The notes below the pieces were generated by a model, which saw nothing but the letters and a program-made list of their open reading frames with translations, was not told where the DNA came from and ran no database searches. From Rhipicephalus microplus (Eukaryota; Arthropoda; Arachnida; Ixodida; Ixodidae), in contig NC_134710.1 of NCBI RefSeq assembly GCF_043290135.1, forward strand, positions 255,427,592 to 255,491,591: DNA of 64,000 nucleotides, read 5' to 3'. This document shows, in pieces, positions 32,745 to 43,171 of the stretch. Each line of letters begins with the position of its first letter. Within the stretch, counting starts at the first letter, position 1. Made by a program: the position numbers and the translations under genes.

Positions 32745-33750
32745 CCTTTTGTGCGAGACTTGTCGGTTGTTTTCTAAACGGCGCCTTATTCGGTCGTAGG
32801 AATTTTTCCCTTTTTGGCTCGCTGCTTGCCCCGAGGGCGCGGCGCGTAACGAATTCTTCAGCGAGCTCTGCGGATTTTGTTACGGTGTTCACGTCTGGTC
32901 TATCCTGCACCCAGAACCTCACCTTTTCTGGTAACCTTCGATAGAATTGTTCCAGACCGATACACTCGAGCACCTTGTCATGATTCCTATACGCCTTTGC
33001 CTGTTTCAGCCACTCCCCCATGTTGGCCATTAACTAGTAAGCAAACTCCGGGTATGAATCATTGTTCTCTTTTACGGCGTTGCGAAATTTTTGTCTGAAA
33101 CCTTCCGCTGACAACCTGTATTTCTTGAGAAGGCTCGACTTTACCTCACTGTACTCGTCAGCCTCCTCTTTCGTCAGGCGCGCGATTACTTCAGATGCCT
33201 CCCCCGGAAGTAGTGACAACAAGCGTTGGGGCCATGTCTCCTGGTCAAAACCTTGCCTTTCGCAAGTTCTCTCAAAGTTGACGAGGAACAGCCCAATGTC
33301 CTCCCCTAGCTTGTACGGTCTCATTAGGTCTGTCATTTTGAACCTGACCCGCTCTGCGGTACCGGATGCTTCGCTGCCTCCTGCTCTACTATTATGGCTA
33401 ATCTCTAGCTCGAGGCGCTTCATTTCAAGCTCGTGCTTTCGTATCTTATCTGCCTCGGCTTCTGCCGCTTTCCTTTCGGCCTCCGCCACCTTTCCTTCGG
33501 CCTCTGCCGCCTTTCTTTCGGCCTCTGCCGCTTGCCTCTCCTGAATCTCCTCGACACATTCTGACAGCTCGTCATCCTCCGCCCCCAATGCGAGAATCGC
33601 CTCTATCGGCTCTGGTTTTCTTTGAGAGTCCGACACCTCCAGATTCAACTCCCTTGCAAGTAGCAACAACATGGACTTTCGCAGGGAATCCAGATTCATG
33701 GCTGCCTCCAGTACCGCTGTCTCTGTTCCACAAAGATTCCTGTCCTGCAA
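32587..33750 (-). pseudogene. Gypsy-1 Gag with SCAN-like region and zinc knuckle
   Basis: One frame from 33750 to 32587 with a single TAG at 33036-33034. The N-terminal half has an Ala/Glu coiled coil (AEAERKAAEAEGKVAEAERK). Next comes a capsid part resembling a SCAN domain: RQKFRNAV, then after the TAG, IGLEQFYRRLPEKVRFWVQD. Near the C terminus a zinc knuckle reads CFNCHETGHFAKHR, in which the fourth ligand is Arg instead of Cys. Gag would form the particle and bind the RNA. The stop and the lost ligand show decay. Confidence 0.75.
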
Positions 33751-34190
33751 CTAATTAACCTTGACGGCAACGACAGCTCTAGATTCCTGCCTTGCCTCAA
33801 GTTTTCCGTTAACTTAGTCTACAAATAAAGCTTCAAAAAGCTCTTACACAGAATCCTGCCCTGTCACTGTTAACCTTGACGCCACTGACAGAAAGAGCTT
33901 AACCAAGCTATCACACAGTTTCTGTCTGACGCAAGTTACCTGTTAACCCAATGACCAAGACAGCCCCTTTCTACCAGCTTTTACTTAACACATAGAGTAA
34001 ATGCCTGGTAAAGTTTAACAGAGAAAGCCGGCACTCACCCAGTTCGCAGTCATATCTCCGGCGTCGTATCTCTCGGAAGTGCCGTTCGATTCCCTCTGGA
34101 AGTCGATGAGCTCGTGTCATCCTTCTCCTGTCGTCCCGTTGTTGGACTTCGCGCTCACTCCGTCCAATGGCCGCTTTCGGGGTTATCGGC

Positions 34191-34205
34191 ATCCCGCCGC
34201 TGCCA
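34191..34205 (-). other. Gypsy-1 primer binding site, tRNA-Leu type
   Basis: Six bases inside the 5' LTR, the minus strand reads TGGCAGCGGCGGGAT. It is complementary, apart from one base, to the 3' end of arthropod tRNA-Leu (CCCACCGCTGCCA as I recall it). Confidence 0.6.
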
Positions 34206-34211
34206 TCCAGT

Positions 34212-34835
34212 TGTTGGGACTCCGGGTCCGGCCGGTCTCGTTTTCGGTAGTTGGCCCCGTAGCAGGATCCATCGTCCGACAATTCAGCGAGAAGAAGCGC
34301 CCGAACGAACGACAGAGATTTATTTACATGTTGAGAAGTGATCAACTGATCCAAAGAGAGAAGAGAGAGAGATACAAAACGTCTTCGGCATTTTATAGTG
34401 CCGCGTTGCCAACACTGGGCGCATTGTCCGCATCGTCAGCCAATACAGTGGCCCCCGCACCTCGGCCACGAGGGAGGGGAAATACACCTCACAACACATG
34501 GAGGGGCACAACCTAAGACGATGCCCAAATATGGTCACGACGCCCTAAAAAATGCCCAAACATGGTCATGAACGCACAGCAGATTCCGGAATTCTCCCGG
34601 CGAGAGGGAGGAGCCTGAATGGGGAGGTGGGGGTCGACGACACAGTCGGTCAAGAACCGGTTCTCCCCGCAACTCCTCTTGCTTGGTTCCCTAGCGCAAA
34701 ACCAGTGCGTTGACCTTTGTTTTTGCTTGGCTGCAAGGCCGTCTCAGGTGCAGGCTATCCCGGGAATGCGTCGACGATCTCCCAGAGGGGTTCGCAAACC
34801 TTCGGAGAATCCCAACGCTGGGGCCGGTCGTAACA
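34212..34835 (-). repeat. Gypsy-1 5' LTR, intact, 624 bp
   Basis: Begins TGTTGGGACTCCGGGTCC and ends CCGGTCGTAACA; GCAC (34836-34839) follows. It differs from the split copy at scattered sites only. Confidence 0.92.
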
Positions 34836-34839
34836 GCAC

Positions 34840-35244
34840 AAAAAATGGCATTAACTTTCTAATGCCTTAAAATTTAATGCTATTTGTGCAGCGCCACAAG
34901 GGCGAATCACGCAAAGGCTTAATGCATTTCATCAGGTAATGCCTTCACTAGAACATATTTGACTGAGAATTGTGTTCTGTTGCCTCCAAGGCATGCACAG
35001 TGTAGCATGCATAAACCATTTAAAAACAGCATGTACCATGTTATATTTATTATACTACTTTTACCAAATCACATCATTTCCAAAAGGAAGGCAAGAAGTT
35101 AAGATAGCAGCTTGCAATGAGCAATATGTAAACGGGGGCCAGAGCTAAAGCAGGCGTTTTGTCAAGTGGACTTGTCTGTGTTACAGCCTTGAAAAAGAGA
35201 AGTCCACTCGTCCAAACGTCTGCTCCAGCGCTGGCCCCCTGTTT
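34840..35244. other. No feature recognised
   Basis: Sequence between the gypsy element and a MITE. It contains short repeats of TTAATGCC-type words (34851-34950) and an imperfect inverted segment GTGGACTTGTC/AAGTCCACTCG. Confidence 0.35.
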
Positions 35245-35928
35245 AAGGCGCGTTTACACTAGAGAGACACAACACCGATTTTGGTCTGCGGGCTGCCTTT
35301 AGGAGTGCCTTTTTTCTTGTCGTCGGCTTATGTACACTGAAAAGATACAAGCAGTTCGCCGGTAATCTCCATTCGGCCCTGCCTGTGTCTTGTCGTGCTC
35401 ACAATTTTTCGTTGGCCAATTCTGCAGTCACATTGGGGACACACGCAGCGACACCGGCTAAACTTGCACACCTGCACCTCATTTTCAGCCATGCTCTCTG
35501 CTCTAAATTGTCCCTCTCCTGTTACTCGGCGCTGCCCCGGCCATAATCCACGGTAACGATGGACGAGGTTAGGGATACACAATAGGTTAGCGAATAAAAG
35601 ACTTTTGGTGGGGCTCAAGTTGCCTATTCAAACGCCGTGGAAGCCTCAGAGAGGGTATTGTTAACTCGCTCAAGATTGCCCGCTTAGTGGTGGTTTGAAG
35701 CAGACATGGGGCGAATTTTCGCTCTGCCTCCGATCTCCCGATGACACGCCGACGACAGGTCTGCGGATGCGTTTTGCTGGGGTTTTTGTTTTCTCAACAT
35801 GTTACACTACGAGGAAATGCTGTCATTTGAGGCGTCGTCGTGTTCGCCTTTGTGTGACTATGGGGTCTGCCGCGTGTTTTCATCGGAATCTTGTCAGTGT
35901 CGTGTTGCTCTAGTGTGAACGCACCTTT
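35245..35928. mobile_element. Non-autonomous DNA transposon (MITE-like), ~684 bp
   Basis: Left end AAGGCGCGTTTACACTAGAG is inverted at the right end, CTAGTGTGAACGCACCTT, and similarity continues inward (ACACAACAC with GTCGTGTTG). TTTA lies at both outer edges. A minus-strand open frame at 35328-35501 has paired cysteines (CRCVCPQCDC) but no known domain. Confidence 0.65.
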
Positions 35929-36842
35929 ACAAATTTATAATGTTATTTCCAAGTGGCTCTTTAATAAAATTCACCTCAAGTGCAACAAATTTCGCATGAC
36001 AGGTGTTATGTGGGATTTTAGGCTTGAGATAGAACTTGCAGGGACCAGGTTGCTATGATTTGTAGCAATGTATAAAAGACAGAAACAAAACTCAAGCTGA
36101 TGGCACCACTGCATGCTTTGTTCTACATTTCACTATCCCTGAATGCATTTAGGAGTTGTTAAAATGCGTGTTTACCCCAAATTCTTCATTTCAAAAGTCA
36201 TTGTTATTGACATCACCTGGTCAATTTGGATTAAATTTAGGCATGTGGCAGCTCCACTGAGAAAAAATTTAATTCAGGAACCCAATGCTTCAACTACTCA
36301 ATGCCAATTATGGAGCCCTTGAGGTGCCGGTATAATACAAATCTTTAAAATATTGCAGAGAGAAAGGTGCAAGAAGAAGACAGCTTTACTGTCACCAAAA
36401 TATTTGAAAACATGTACTGGTATGTCATACATTATAATAAATGTAGTCGACTTCATAGAGACGCGTACTGGCTATAGTTCCCACATTGGGTCTGATGGGG
36501 GTGGGATCAAATATATACCTCAAGTGAAGTTTTGACAGTGGGCTGGCAGCATTCATAATAAAGTGTGAAAAAGGAACTACACGCAGAACACCGAACATCG
36601 TAGTTGCCATTTATGTAGGAGCTCACAAAAGTGATTGGCTTAAGTTATTGTGTGTAGCATTCCAACCATAAAACATGCACGAGAAAATCCACGTACCACT
36701 GAATATAAATCGTGCAGTTTGTGCAAAAGGGCTTTTTCTTTTTCTTGTGACCAGTGCCAAAAGGGAGAAAGAGAGACGATAGGGTACAGCCAGTGTATGA
36801 AGACCACTTATGGAGGACACTGTTCATGCCTGTGACCAACTG

Positions 36843-36880
<38 letters not shown>

Positions 36881-37581
36881 CATATGGTTCAATGGCAGGT
36901 AGGCCAAGCCTTGAGTAAGAGTTCCATATAGTCAACTTTAATCCACCACCCAAGCAAAACAGTGTTGTTCTTGCAAATCAACTTTCATTTCAAACATATC
37001 GAAAATGTCAACCACGACATGCACACTAGTAGGCTTGTTTTTCCTTTAAAAGAGAAACAAGTTGTGTGCAATATATTTCGTTTCAAGTCTAGAAAAAAGA
37101 AAAGAAATTATTTTACTCCAGACGGAACACTAGAAAGAGAAATATTGCTTAATATGACACTCATGCAGGGCAGCTGCTACTGCTCCAAAATACAATATTT
37201 GAACTAGAGACACCGTGTGTAACGACCTCTTCTGCATGGCAACCTACTAAGCCTCATTATAACTTAAGTTTGGAAGCCAATTGTTTATGACTTGAATAAT
37301 GTTTTTACCACTTACATTGTTTATTATCATTCAAAAGTTGCAATCACTCTGTGAAACCTGGCCGCTAGACATGTGGAATTCGGCCCACAAAATAAATTCA
37401 GCATGCAGTTAACTCAACCCCCCCCCATTTTTTTTCTTTTACGTACTGATGTGGTGTAGCCCACGAACGTCCGGCGAGCATCCTTAGTTAAAATCTTGAA
37501 TGAATAGTTGGTTGGTCATGGAGGAAGGTCACTAACATCTTGAAATTCTGACATGCCTGAAGCTGTCCAAGAGTGGTGTAC
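35929..37581. other. Probable INPP5E intron, nothing else recognised
   Basis: AT-rich, with the (GAT)n at 36843-36881 and a C-run near 37419. Minus-strand open frames here lack recognisable motifs. Confidence 0.4.
36843..36881. repeat. (GAT)n microsatellite
   Basis: Thirteen perfect GAT units. Confidence 0.95.
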
Positions 37582-38131
37582 CTCGGTAACACAGCATGTT
37601 GAACCAGTTGGGGGCTCCGTTTTTGCAGAGAGACAGTTGATGAGCTTTCTTGGCATAACTACCATTGGTTACATCACTGAGGGACTTGAGGCTGCCTGTA
37701 CTCACGCAACTGGTCTGACATAGCAGTTGCTCTGTTGCAAAACTCAGAGGTCGATTCAAGCTGGTGGACGATGGACACTTGACAAGACTAGAAAGACGAA
37801 CCGATTCCACCCTAGGCGTCAACGATGGAGTCTGAGAATCAGAAATGCAGTTCTTTTCAGCAACACATCTGGGTGCTAGCTCAAAGGCTTCGTCATCAGG
37901 CGACGAACTTGCGCTGCCATGTGCTAGTGAGGCTGCAACAGAGTTGTCGTGTACTAGACGGAGCTCTTCGAGAGGCGTTTTTATAACAGGAAGGCTTTGA
38001 CTTTTTTTTGTACCGCCTTCAATTCTTTCCTTTCGGGAGATAAGCCGAGAGGGCCGCTTGGGAGGGTCATCTTTACCGGCTGGTTGGTATCGATTCATTC
38101 TGGTGTACAGTCTCTATTTTCGATCACATCG
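37582..38131 (-). CDS. Ser-rich first coding exon, probably INPP5E N terminus
   Basis: A minus-strand exon from a 3' splice site TTATTTCTTTCCAG (exon starts at 38131) to a donor CGAG|GTACAC at 37582; the ATG is at 38098. It encodes about 172 residues, hydrophilic and Ser/Pro/Arg-rich (PPKRPSRLISRKERI, SASSSPDDEAFELAPR), with no folded domain. Animal INPP5E has a long disordered Ser/Pro-rich N terminus, and this exon lies upstream on the same strand, so assignment to that gene is inferred from position. The phase at its donor does not fit the exon at 25029 directly, so at least one exon between them would be needed. It could belong to a different gene. Confidence 0.5.
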
Positions 38132-39174
38132 CTGGAAAGAAATAACAGTAAACGAGAAGGAATGAGCTTCACTATGTTGTACATACCCCCGGACCCCAAG
38201 TTTTAAAGCAAGATACTTCTGTGCAACAGCTAAACACGGTCTCTGCACCACACGGCAGCCATGAGTCGATACGTTCATGCAGTATAGATGGCCACTTACA
38301 AACCTAATAATTCCGTTTTAAGCAGGTACACTCGATGGGGAATGTTCGCAGATCGTTCAAGCACTGAAAACTACACAGTGTAATATTATTACGTTAAACG
38401 TGACCAGCGGTGAAAACGATACGTACCAATCAACTGTCAAAGGCACGGCAACAGTAGCACCACCGTCACAAGCCCAAATAGCAGACTGGTATATTAAGCC
38501 GATGTCAGGGCGTGCGTCAGCAGTAAACAATCAAATACTGGATGCGCCAAAACGCGGAAAATATTGTGGCAGAAAGCTGCGAAACGAAAACTCTAGCAGA
38601 CACTACGGACGACATAAAAATGACTCACGTGAACAGGCAAAACAAACGAGATGCGCCTGGCGATTACGCTAATTGGGCTCTTACACAGTTGTAATCGACG
38701 GCAATATTACAGTGTCTAGAAATATACTGCTATTTTCCTAAACACTAGCAATATTGTGCCATGTTGTGCTACTAATTCAAATAAAAATACTGTTGTGTAA
38801 ACGTTAAGCTTACTTACACCACAGCTTTGAAATTTGTGTTGGTATTGAATTAAGACTCGCAAGCAGATAATGAAAAAATAGCTATGCGCGCAGGAAGTTT
38901 GAGCGTGTTTTGTGTGGGAAAGATTGGAAAGAGCACGTACATGCTCCCATTGCTATTCTAATACACTATACCATTACATCCATTTCACGCTTAAAATATT
39001 CTGTATACGTAATGCTACCAGTAAAAAAACCATGCTATCACGTTCAGTTGCCAACTTTTTTTCACATATTCATAAAGCTAAATTGTTTAGCTTAGGGTCG
39101 CCGTGGATATTGGCAAGACGCGACCTATTGGCAGAGACTGCTGCGCCGCGCGGCGCACGACATAGAGTTGTTGT
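38132..39174. other. No gene recognised; possible 5' flank of the minus-strand gene
   Basis: The intron upstream of the exon at 38131 starts here. A minus-strand GTACGT donor near 38427 could end a non-coding first exon, but I have no independent support. No TATA box or terminal repeat was identified. Confidence 0.3.
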
Positions 39175-39830
39175 TGTTAGTGGTTCATGAGGAAAAGGAA
39201 GAAGGCACCTAATTTCTGTCTGCCTACAGGCGACATGGCGCAGTGCCTTTGGGGTGGGGTGGAGGGGGATGAAAGAGGATAGGAGAAATAGTGTGTGGTG
39301 TGTAAGGAGGGATGTCCGGTCCGCTTCAGCGCGAGCAGCAGGCCGTCGGCAAGGGCAAGGGCAGCATGACTCCTGGGATCAGCGGTAGGCAGTGATTCCT
39401 GACTCCTCCACGAACTCCGCCAGGCTTTGGAGTGCTGCTGGATGTGGACGAGACGGGAACAGCAGGTGTTCCAGGGTGGAGACGGGCAGACTCTGTCTCC
39501 TGTAGGCCGCATAGGCCCTCAAGCGTTCCTGTGCTAAGCCAGGGCAGGCACAGAGGAGGTGTTCGAGGGTCTCTGGGTCTCCGCAACGGCTGCAGGCCGG
39601 GGAGGGACAGAGGCCCTTGGCGTGGTGGTAGGCCGCTGTCCACACGCAGCCGGTCCGCAGTCGCAACAGGGAGGCCCGTTCTCTCCTGGTGAAGCCCGTC
39701 TCTGCGAGAGGCTTTGGTCCTCGCCCGCTGGCCACCCTCGGGTCTACATAGACTTTCCCACAATACAGACCCGAGGGTGGCCCACAATACAGACCGAGGG
39801 TTCCCACAATAGTTGCCATCATTCCCATGG
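39175..39830 (-). mobile_element. 5'-truncated I/R1-like LINE, 3' end
   Basis: The minus-strand frame 39828-39379 reads RRERASLLRLRTGCVWTAAY, PACSRCGDPETLEHLLCACP and FVEESGITAYR. This is the C-terminal domain found after RT (and RNase H) in I/R1-type tick LINEs, with a C-x2-C...H...C knuckle. A 3' UTR follows and the end reads (CAA)n on the minus strand (39163-39177). A palindromic patch (GACCCGAGGGTGG) at 39737-39780 lies at its 5' break. Confidence 0.7.
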
Positions 39831-40005
39831 TCGCTGAACGATCGCAGCGCCGGAGTGCCCTCTAGTTAATTTTGAGGAACTCTATGGCGCACGAGCCACC
39901 CCCACACAGAAACAGCTGCTGTGCTGCACGGAAGTGACGTCATGCACTTTTTGGTTAGGCGCTGATTGAATAGGCAGAGTAGCTAGCGATACCTCTAAAC
40001 GTGAC

Positions 40006-40264
40006 TGTTGTGTTCTGGGTTTCGGTTTCGGAATGACATATGAGGATGCCAGGGGGCGCCGCTCTGGCATCCAGGGTTTCAAGGCGACTGTAAAATAAAA
40101 TCAGGTGTGTTGGATAACCGTGGAGTGCGGTTGTTGTTCTTTCCTTCGGCGTTTCGCGCCAACCCGCGTGTTCGGGCTGGTCGGCGTCCCCACCGGCCGC
40201 GTACGTCTCCGTCGGCCGTCTTCTTCTTCTGCTTCGTCGGGACCAGCCAGCCCCCAACACAGCA
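40006..40264 (+). repeat. Gypsy-2 5' LTR
   Basis: Starts TGTTGTGTTCTGGG and ends CCCCCAACACAGCA. It contains AAATAAAATC (a polyadenylation-type signal) at 40092-40101. Confidence 0.9.
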
Positions 40265-40265
40265 A

Positions 40266-40281
40266 TGGCGACGAGGACCTG
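40266..40281 (+). other. Gypsy-2 primer binding site (tentative)
   Basis: TGGCGACGAGGACCTG starts one base after the LTR, the usual position and the usual TGG start. I cannot name the tRNA. Confidence 0.5.
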
Positions 40282-40551
40282 TAAGAACCCATTTCGTTCT
40301 CCGTGTTCGTCTTTTTCTTGCTTGTAACGGACCTACCCTGATAACCCTAGACGCTCTTGTTCCCAGCAAGGTGGCTGCTGCGTGCTGCGTCGCTTCATTT
40401 TTTCATTCAGCTACGCCGCCTCTGCCTTCGTCTTCAAACAGTGTACTGGCGTCATTTTCTTCTCGTCTGCACCTCTCCATTCTTCTTGCTTGAAATGGCG
40501 TCTCCTATTCCACCTCCCCTATTTCTTCATTCGCCCGGAGACCCGCCACTT

Positions 40552-41069
40552 CCGTGGGCGCGGGCTGGAAATTGGTGTTTCAGGCCTACGCAGACGCGGT
40601 CGGGGAGGACGCCAGCAAGCCCGAGCGTCTCAAGGCCCTGCTGCTCAACGCGTTGAGCCCTGCCGGGTTAAAGCTCTTCTATACTTTGGACGCCACCAGC
40701 GCGTCGCTGACGCCAGCGTCGGGCGATGCCTTCAAGAATGCTGTTGCTCTTTTCGATGAGTATTTTAAAGATATTTCGTGCGATTATCTCGCACGCGTCA
40801 AATTCCAAGAAAGGCGACAATTTCCTGGTGAGCCAGTCGCCGAGTTCATTACTTCTCTTCGAACGCTCGCCGCGTCGTGCGGCTTCGGCGCGCTCGAGGA
40901 CGATATGATCCGCCATCAGCTTTTCACCGGGGTAGCCTCGCAAAATGTGCGCTGCCGCATGCTTCAAAAAGGCTCCTCAATTTCATTATCCGAAGCCCTC
41001 TCGATTGCGCGAGAGGACGAGCTTATTCGCTCCCAGTTGGAGCAATTCGCTCCGCATTCAGTGCAGTAA
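40552..41069 (+). CDS. Gypsy-2 Gag, capsid part
   Basis: The frame reads KLVFQAYADAV, LKALLLNALSPAGLKLFYTL, FDEYFKDISCDYLARVKFQE, RRQFPGEPVAEFITSLRTLA, ending SEALSIAREDEL. This is the retrotransposon Gag fold with the QxxxESxxxF-like QFPGEPVAEF. A frame difference from the ATG at 40495 (MASPIPPPLF) shows an indel near 40555. It would form the particle. Confidence 0.75.
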
Positions 41070-41102
41070 CTTTCTGCTGCGGGGGGCCAAGACGGCGGCT
41101 CT

Positions 41103-41726
41103 TTGTTTCACGGGACGCGTCAACATGGCGGTCCTTCGTCTCGGCGTGGCGGCCAACATGGACGCCCGCCTGCACAGTCCTTCCGTGGCGGCCAACATGG
41201 CGGCCTCTCTGCGTCGCGGGGGCGAGGAAGCCGGCAATATGGCGACCCCATTCCGCCGAATTCTGGTTTTCAAGAACAGCACCGAGCTCCAAACTCGTGT
41301 TCGCAATTTTCTTCTTCAAGCGCAACCGCGCATTGCTTTCGTTGCGGATCGGCTCGGCATTTAGCCAATTTTGCGCAGTGTCCCGCGAGAAACCTCACTT
41401 GTCTTGCGTGCAGAAAAATCGGACATTTTCAGTCCGTATGCAATTCCCGTCCAGCAAATCTTCCGGAACCAGTTTCTTCGTCCGCTCCTTCGAGCACTGC
41501 ACAAACCAATACGGTCACTGTTTTAAATGTGGATGGCCTCCACACTACGTCCGAGCCCAGCATCGTAGCTTCAGTGGGCCATGTGCCCTTGTCATTTCTC
41601 GTGGACACTGGTGCCTCAGTCTCTTTAATCAGTGCCGCTGATTTTCATAGTTATTTTTCCAGCACTTGGCTTTCGCCTTCACACGTCGTTCTACAAACAT
41701 ATTCCAAGGAAAGATTGATAATTTAG
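41103..41726 (+). CDS. Gypsy-2 nucleocapsid knuckles and protease
   Basis: The Gly/Arg-rich start (RRGGQHGRP, RGRGSRQYG) is followed by two Cys/His knuckles, CFRCGSARHLANFAQC and CLACRKIGHFQSVC. The aspartic protease follows: SFLVDTGASVSLISAADF, with the active-site DTGA. The frame stops at 41726, and the polyprotein continues in another frame (GAFTAQVSYRS, LLGRDA). Confidence 0.8.
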   Translation: MFHGTRQHGGPSSRRGGQHGRPPAQSFRGGQHGGLSASRGRGSRQYGDPIPPNSGFQEQHRAPNSCSQFSSSSATAHCFRCGSARHLANFAQCPARNLTCLACRKIGHFQSVCNSRPANLPEPVSSSAPSSTAQTNTVTVLNVDGLHTTSEPSIVASVGHVPLSFLVDTGASVSLISAADFHSYFSSTWLSPSHVVLQTYSKERLII

Positions 41727-43132
41727 GTGCTTTTACAGCTCAGGTCTCCTATCGCAGTCGCACTGCTTCCATTACTTTTTATGTAACTGCCAATGGCAGC
41801 TCGCTTTTGGGACGTGATGCCAACAGGGCTTTGTCCATCAACATCGTCGGTGCGTCTATGTTGTGTGCTCAAGTCGACGTTCAAGGTGATCTTCCGGCCA
41901 ACGCGCCTTCTGAATTCCACCACCTGTTCACCCGTGAACTGGGTTGTGCGCGCGGTTTTGTGCATAAAGTGATGCGTCGACCAGGTGTGTGCCCTGTGCG
42001 TGCCAAGCTGCGCCGCATTCCTCTTCTTCTCCGTGAGCAAGTCTCTGTGGAACTGTCTCGCCTTCAAGCCAGCGGAATCATCGAGCCTGTTTCTGCTTCC
42101 GACTGGGTTTCTCCACTGGTCGTCATCAAGAAAAAAATATGGATCCCTTCGACTATGCGTCGACTTACGAGAACCGAACAAGGCGATCGTCGTAGATGGT
42201 TTTCCACTTCCTCACGTTGAAGAACTGCTTCATCAGCTCTCCGGAGCGGTATATTTCTCCAAGCTGGACCTCGCGTCCGCTTATCACCAAGTTGAACTTT
42301 CCGAGTGCAGTAGAGACTTAACCACATTTGTATCGCACGAAGGCTTGTTTCGGTTTCGCCGCGTGTGTTTCGGGCTTGCATCTGCCCCTGCAGTGTTTCA
42401 GAAAATGATGTCAATTATTCTTAAGGGTTGTAATGGCGCCCTTTGTTACTTGGATGACATTTTGGTGTGGGGACGTACTCGCGAAGAGCACGATGCTAAC
42501 TTGCATACTGTTCTCAACCGCATCAGTGAATGTGGTATGAAACTTAATAACAAGCGCATTTTTTTGTGAATGAGTTACAATTTCTAGGACATAATGTCAG
42601 TTCCCGTGGCTTGACACTTGTTGAATCTAAAGTTCAGGCCATTGTCAATGCCCCACGGCCTACTGATGCCAAAACCTTGCAATCTTTTTTAGGTCTTGTT
42701 GGTTATTATCCCAAGTTTGTTCCTCACTATGCTGATGTTGTTGAACCACTGCGTACTCTACTTCGTCAAGCACAGCCTTTTAACTGGTCAGCTAAAGCTG
42801 AGCAGAGCCTAATTCGAGTTAAGTCAATACTGGCCTCAAAGCCAGCTGTTAGTATTTTCAATGAGAAGCTTCCCATCGTCATCACGACGGATGCGTCCGA
42901 TGTTGGACTGGGAGCAGTGTTTCAACAACTCAGAGATGATCAGCTGATCACTATCGCTTTTGCATCTCGTACATTGACCCCTGCTGAACGCAGATATTCA
43001 GTAGGAGAGCGTGAAGCTCTCGCGTGTCTTTTTGCCTGTGAGAAATGGCATGTTTACTTGTGGGGCCGGCACTTCACATTACGTACAGATCACCAAGCAC
43101 TAGTTACCTTTCTTTCTGCAGGATCCGAATGA
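41666..43132 (+). pseudogene. Gypsy-2 reverse transcriptase and RNase H, frameshifted
   Basis: Three overlapping frames (41666-42220, 41985-42569, 42566-43132) make one RT-RNase H. Visible motifs are SGIIEPVSASDWVSPLVVI, LRLCVDLREPNKAI, FSKLDLASAYHQVEL, FGLASAPAVFQKMM and CYLDDILVWG (YLDD intact), then FLGHNVSSRGL. RNase H reads VITTDASDVGLGAVFQ, SVGEREALACLFACEKW and LRTDHQALVTFL, then a TGA at 43130. It has at least two frameshifts and one nonsense codon. Confidence 0.85.
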
Positions 43133-43171
43133 CGCCGCCCCATTCGCATTTCCCGTTGGTGTGCCAAACTC

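Larger units (their letters stand above)
25702..34835 (-). mobile_element. Ty3/gypsy LTR retrotransposon with integrase before RT (Gmr1-like order)
   Basis: Two LTRs starting TGTTGGGACTCC and ending CCGGTCGTAACA (plus-strand view) bracket a minus-strand body, with a 4-bp GCAC duplication at 25698-25701 and 34836-34839. The left LTR (the 3' LTR) is split by the P-like transposon 26127-28461, so the element itself is about 6.8 kb. A tRNA-Leu-like primer binding site follows the 5' LTR. The coding order is gag, protease, integrase, reverse transcriptase, RNase H. Most Ty3/gypsy elements have integrase last; the order here is that of the Gmr1-like group. Several stops, frameshifts and a changed RT active site mark it as inactive. 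Confidence 0.88.
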
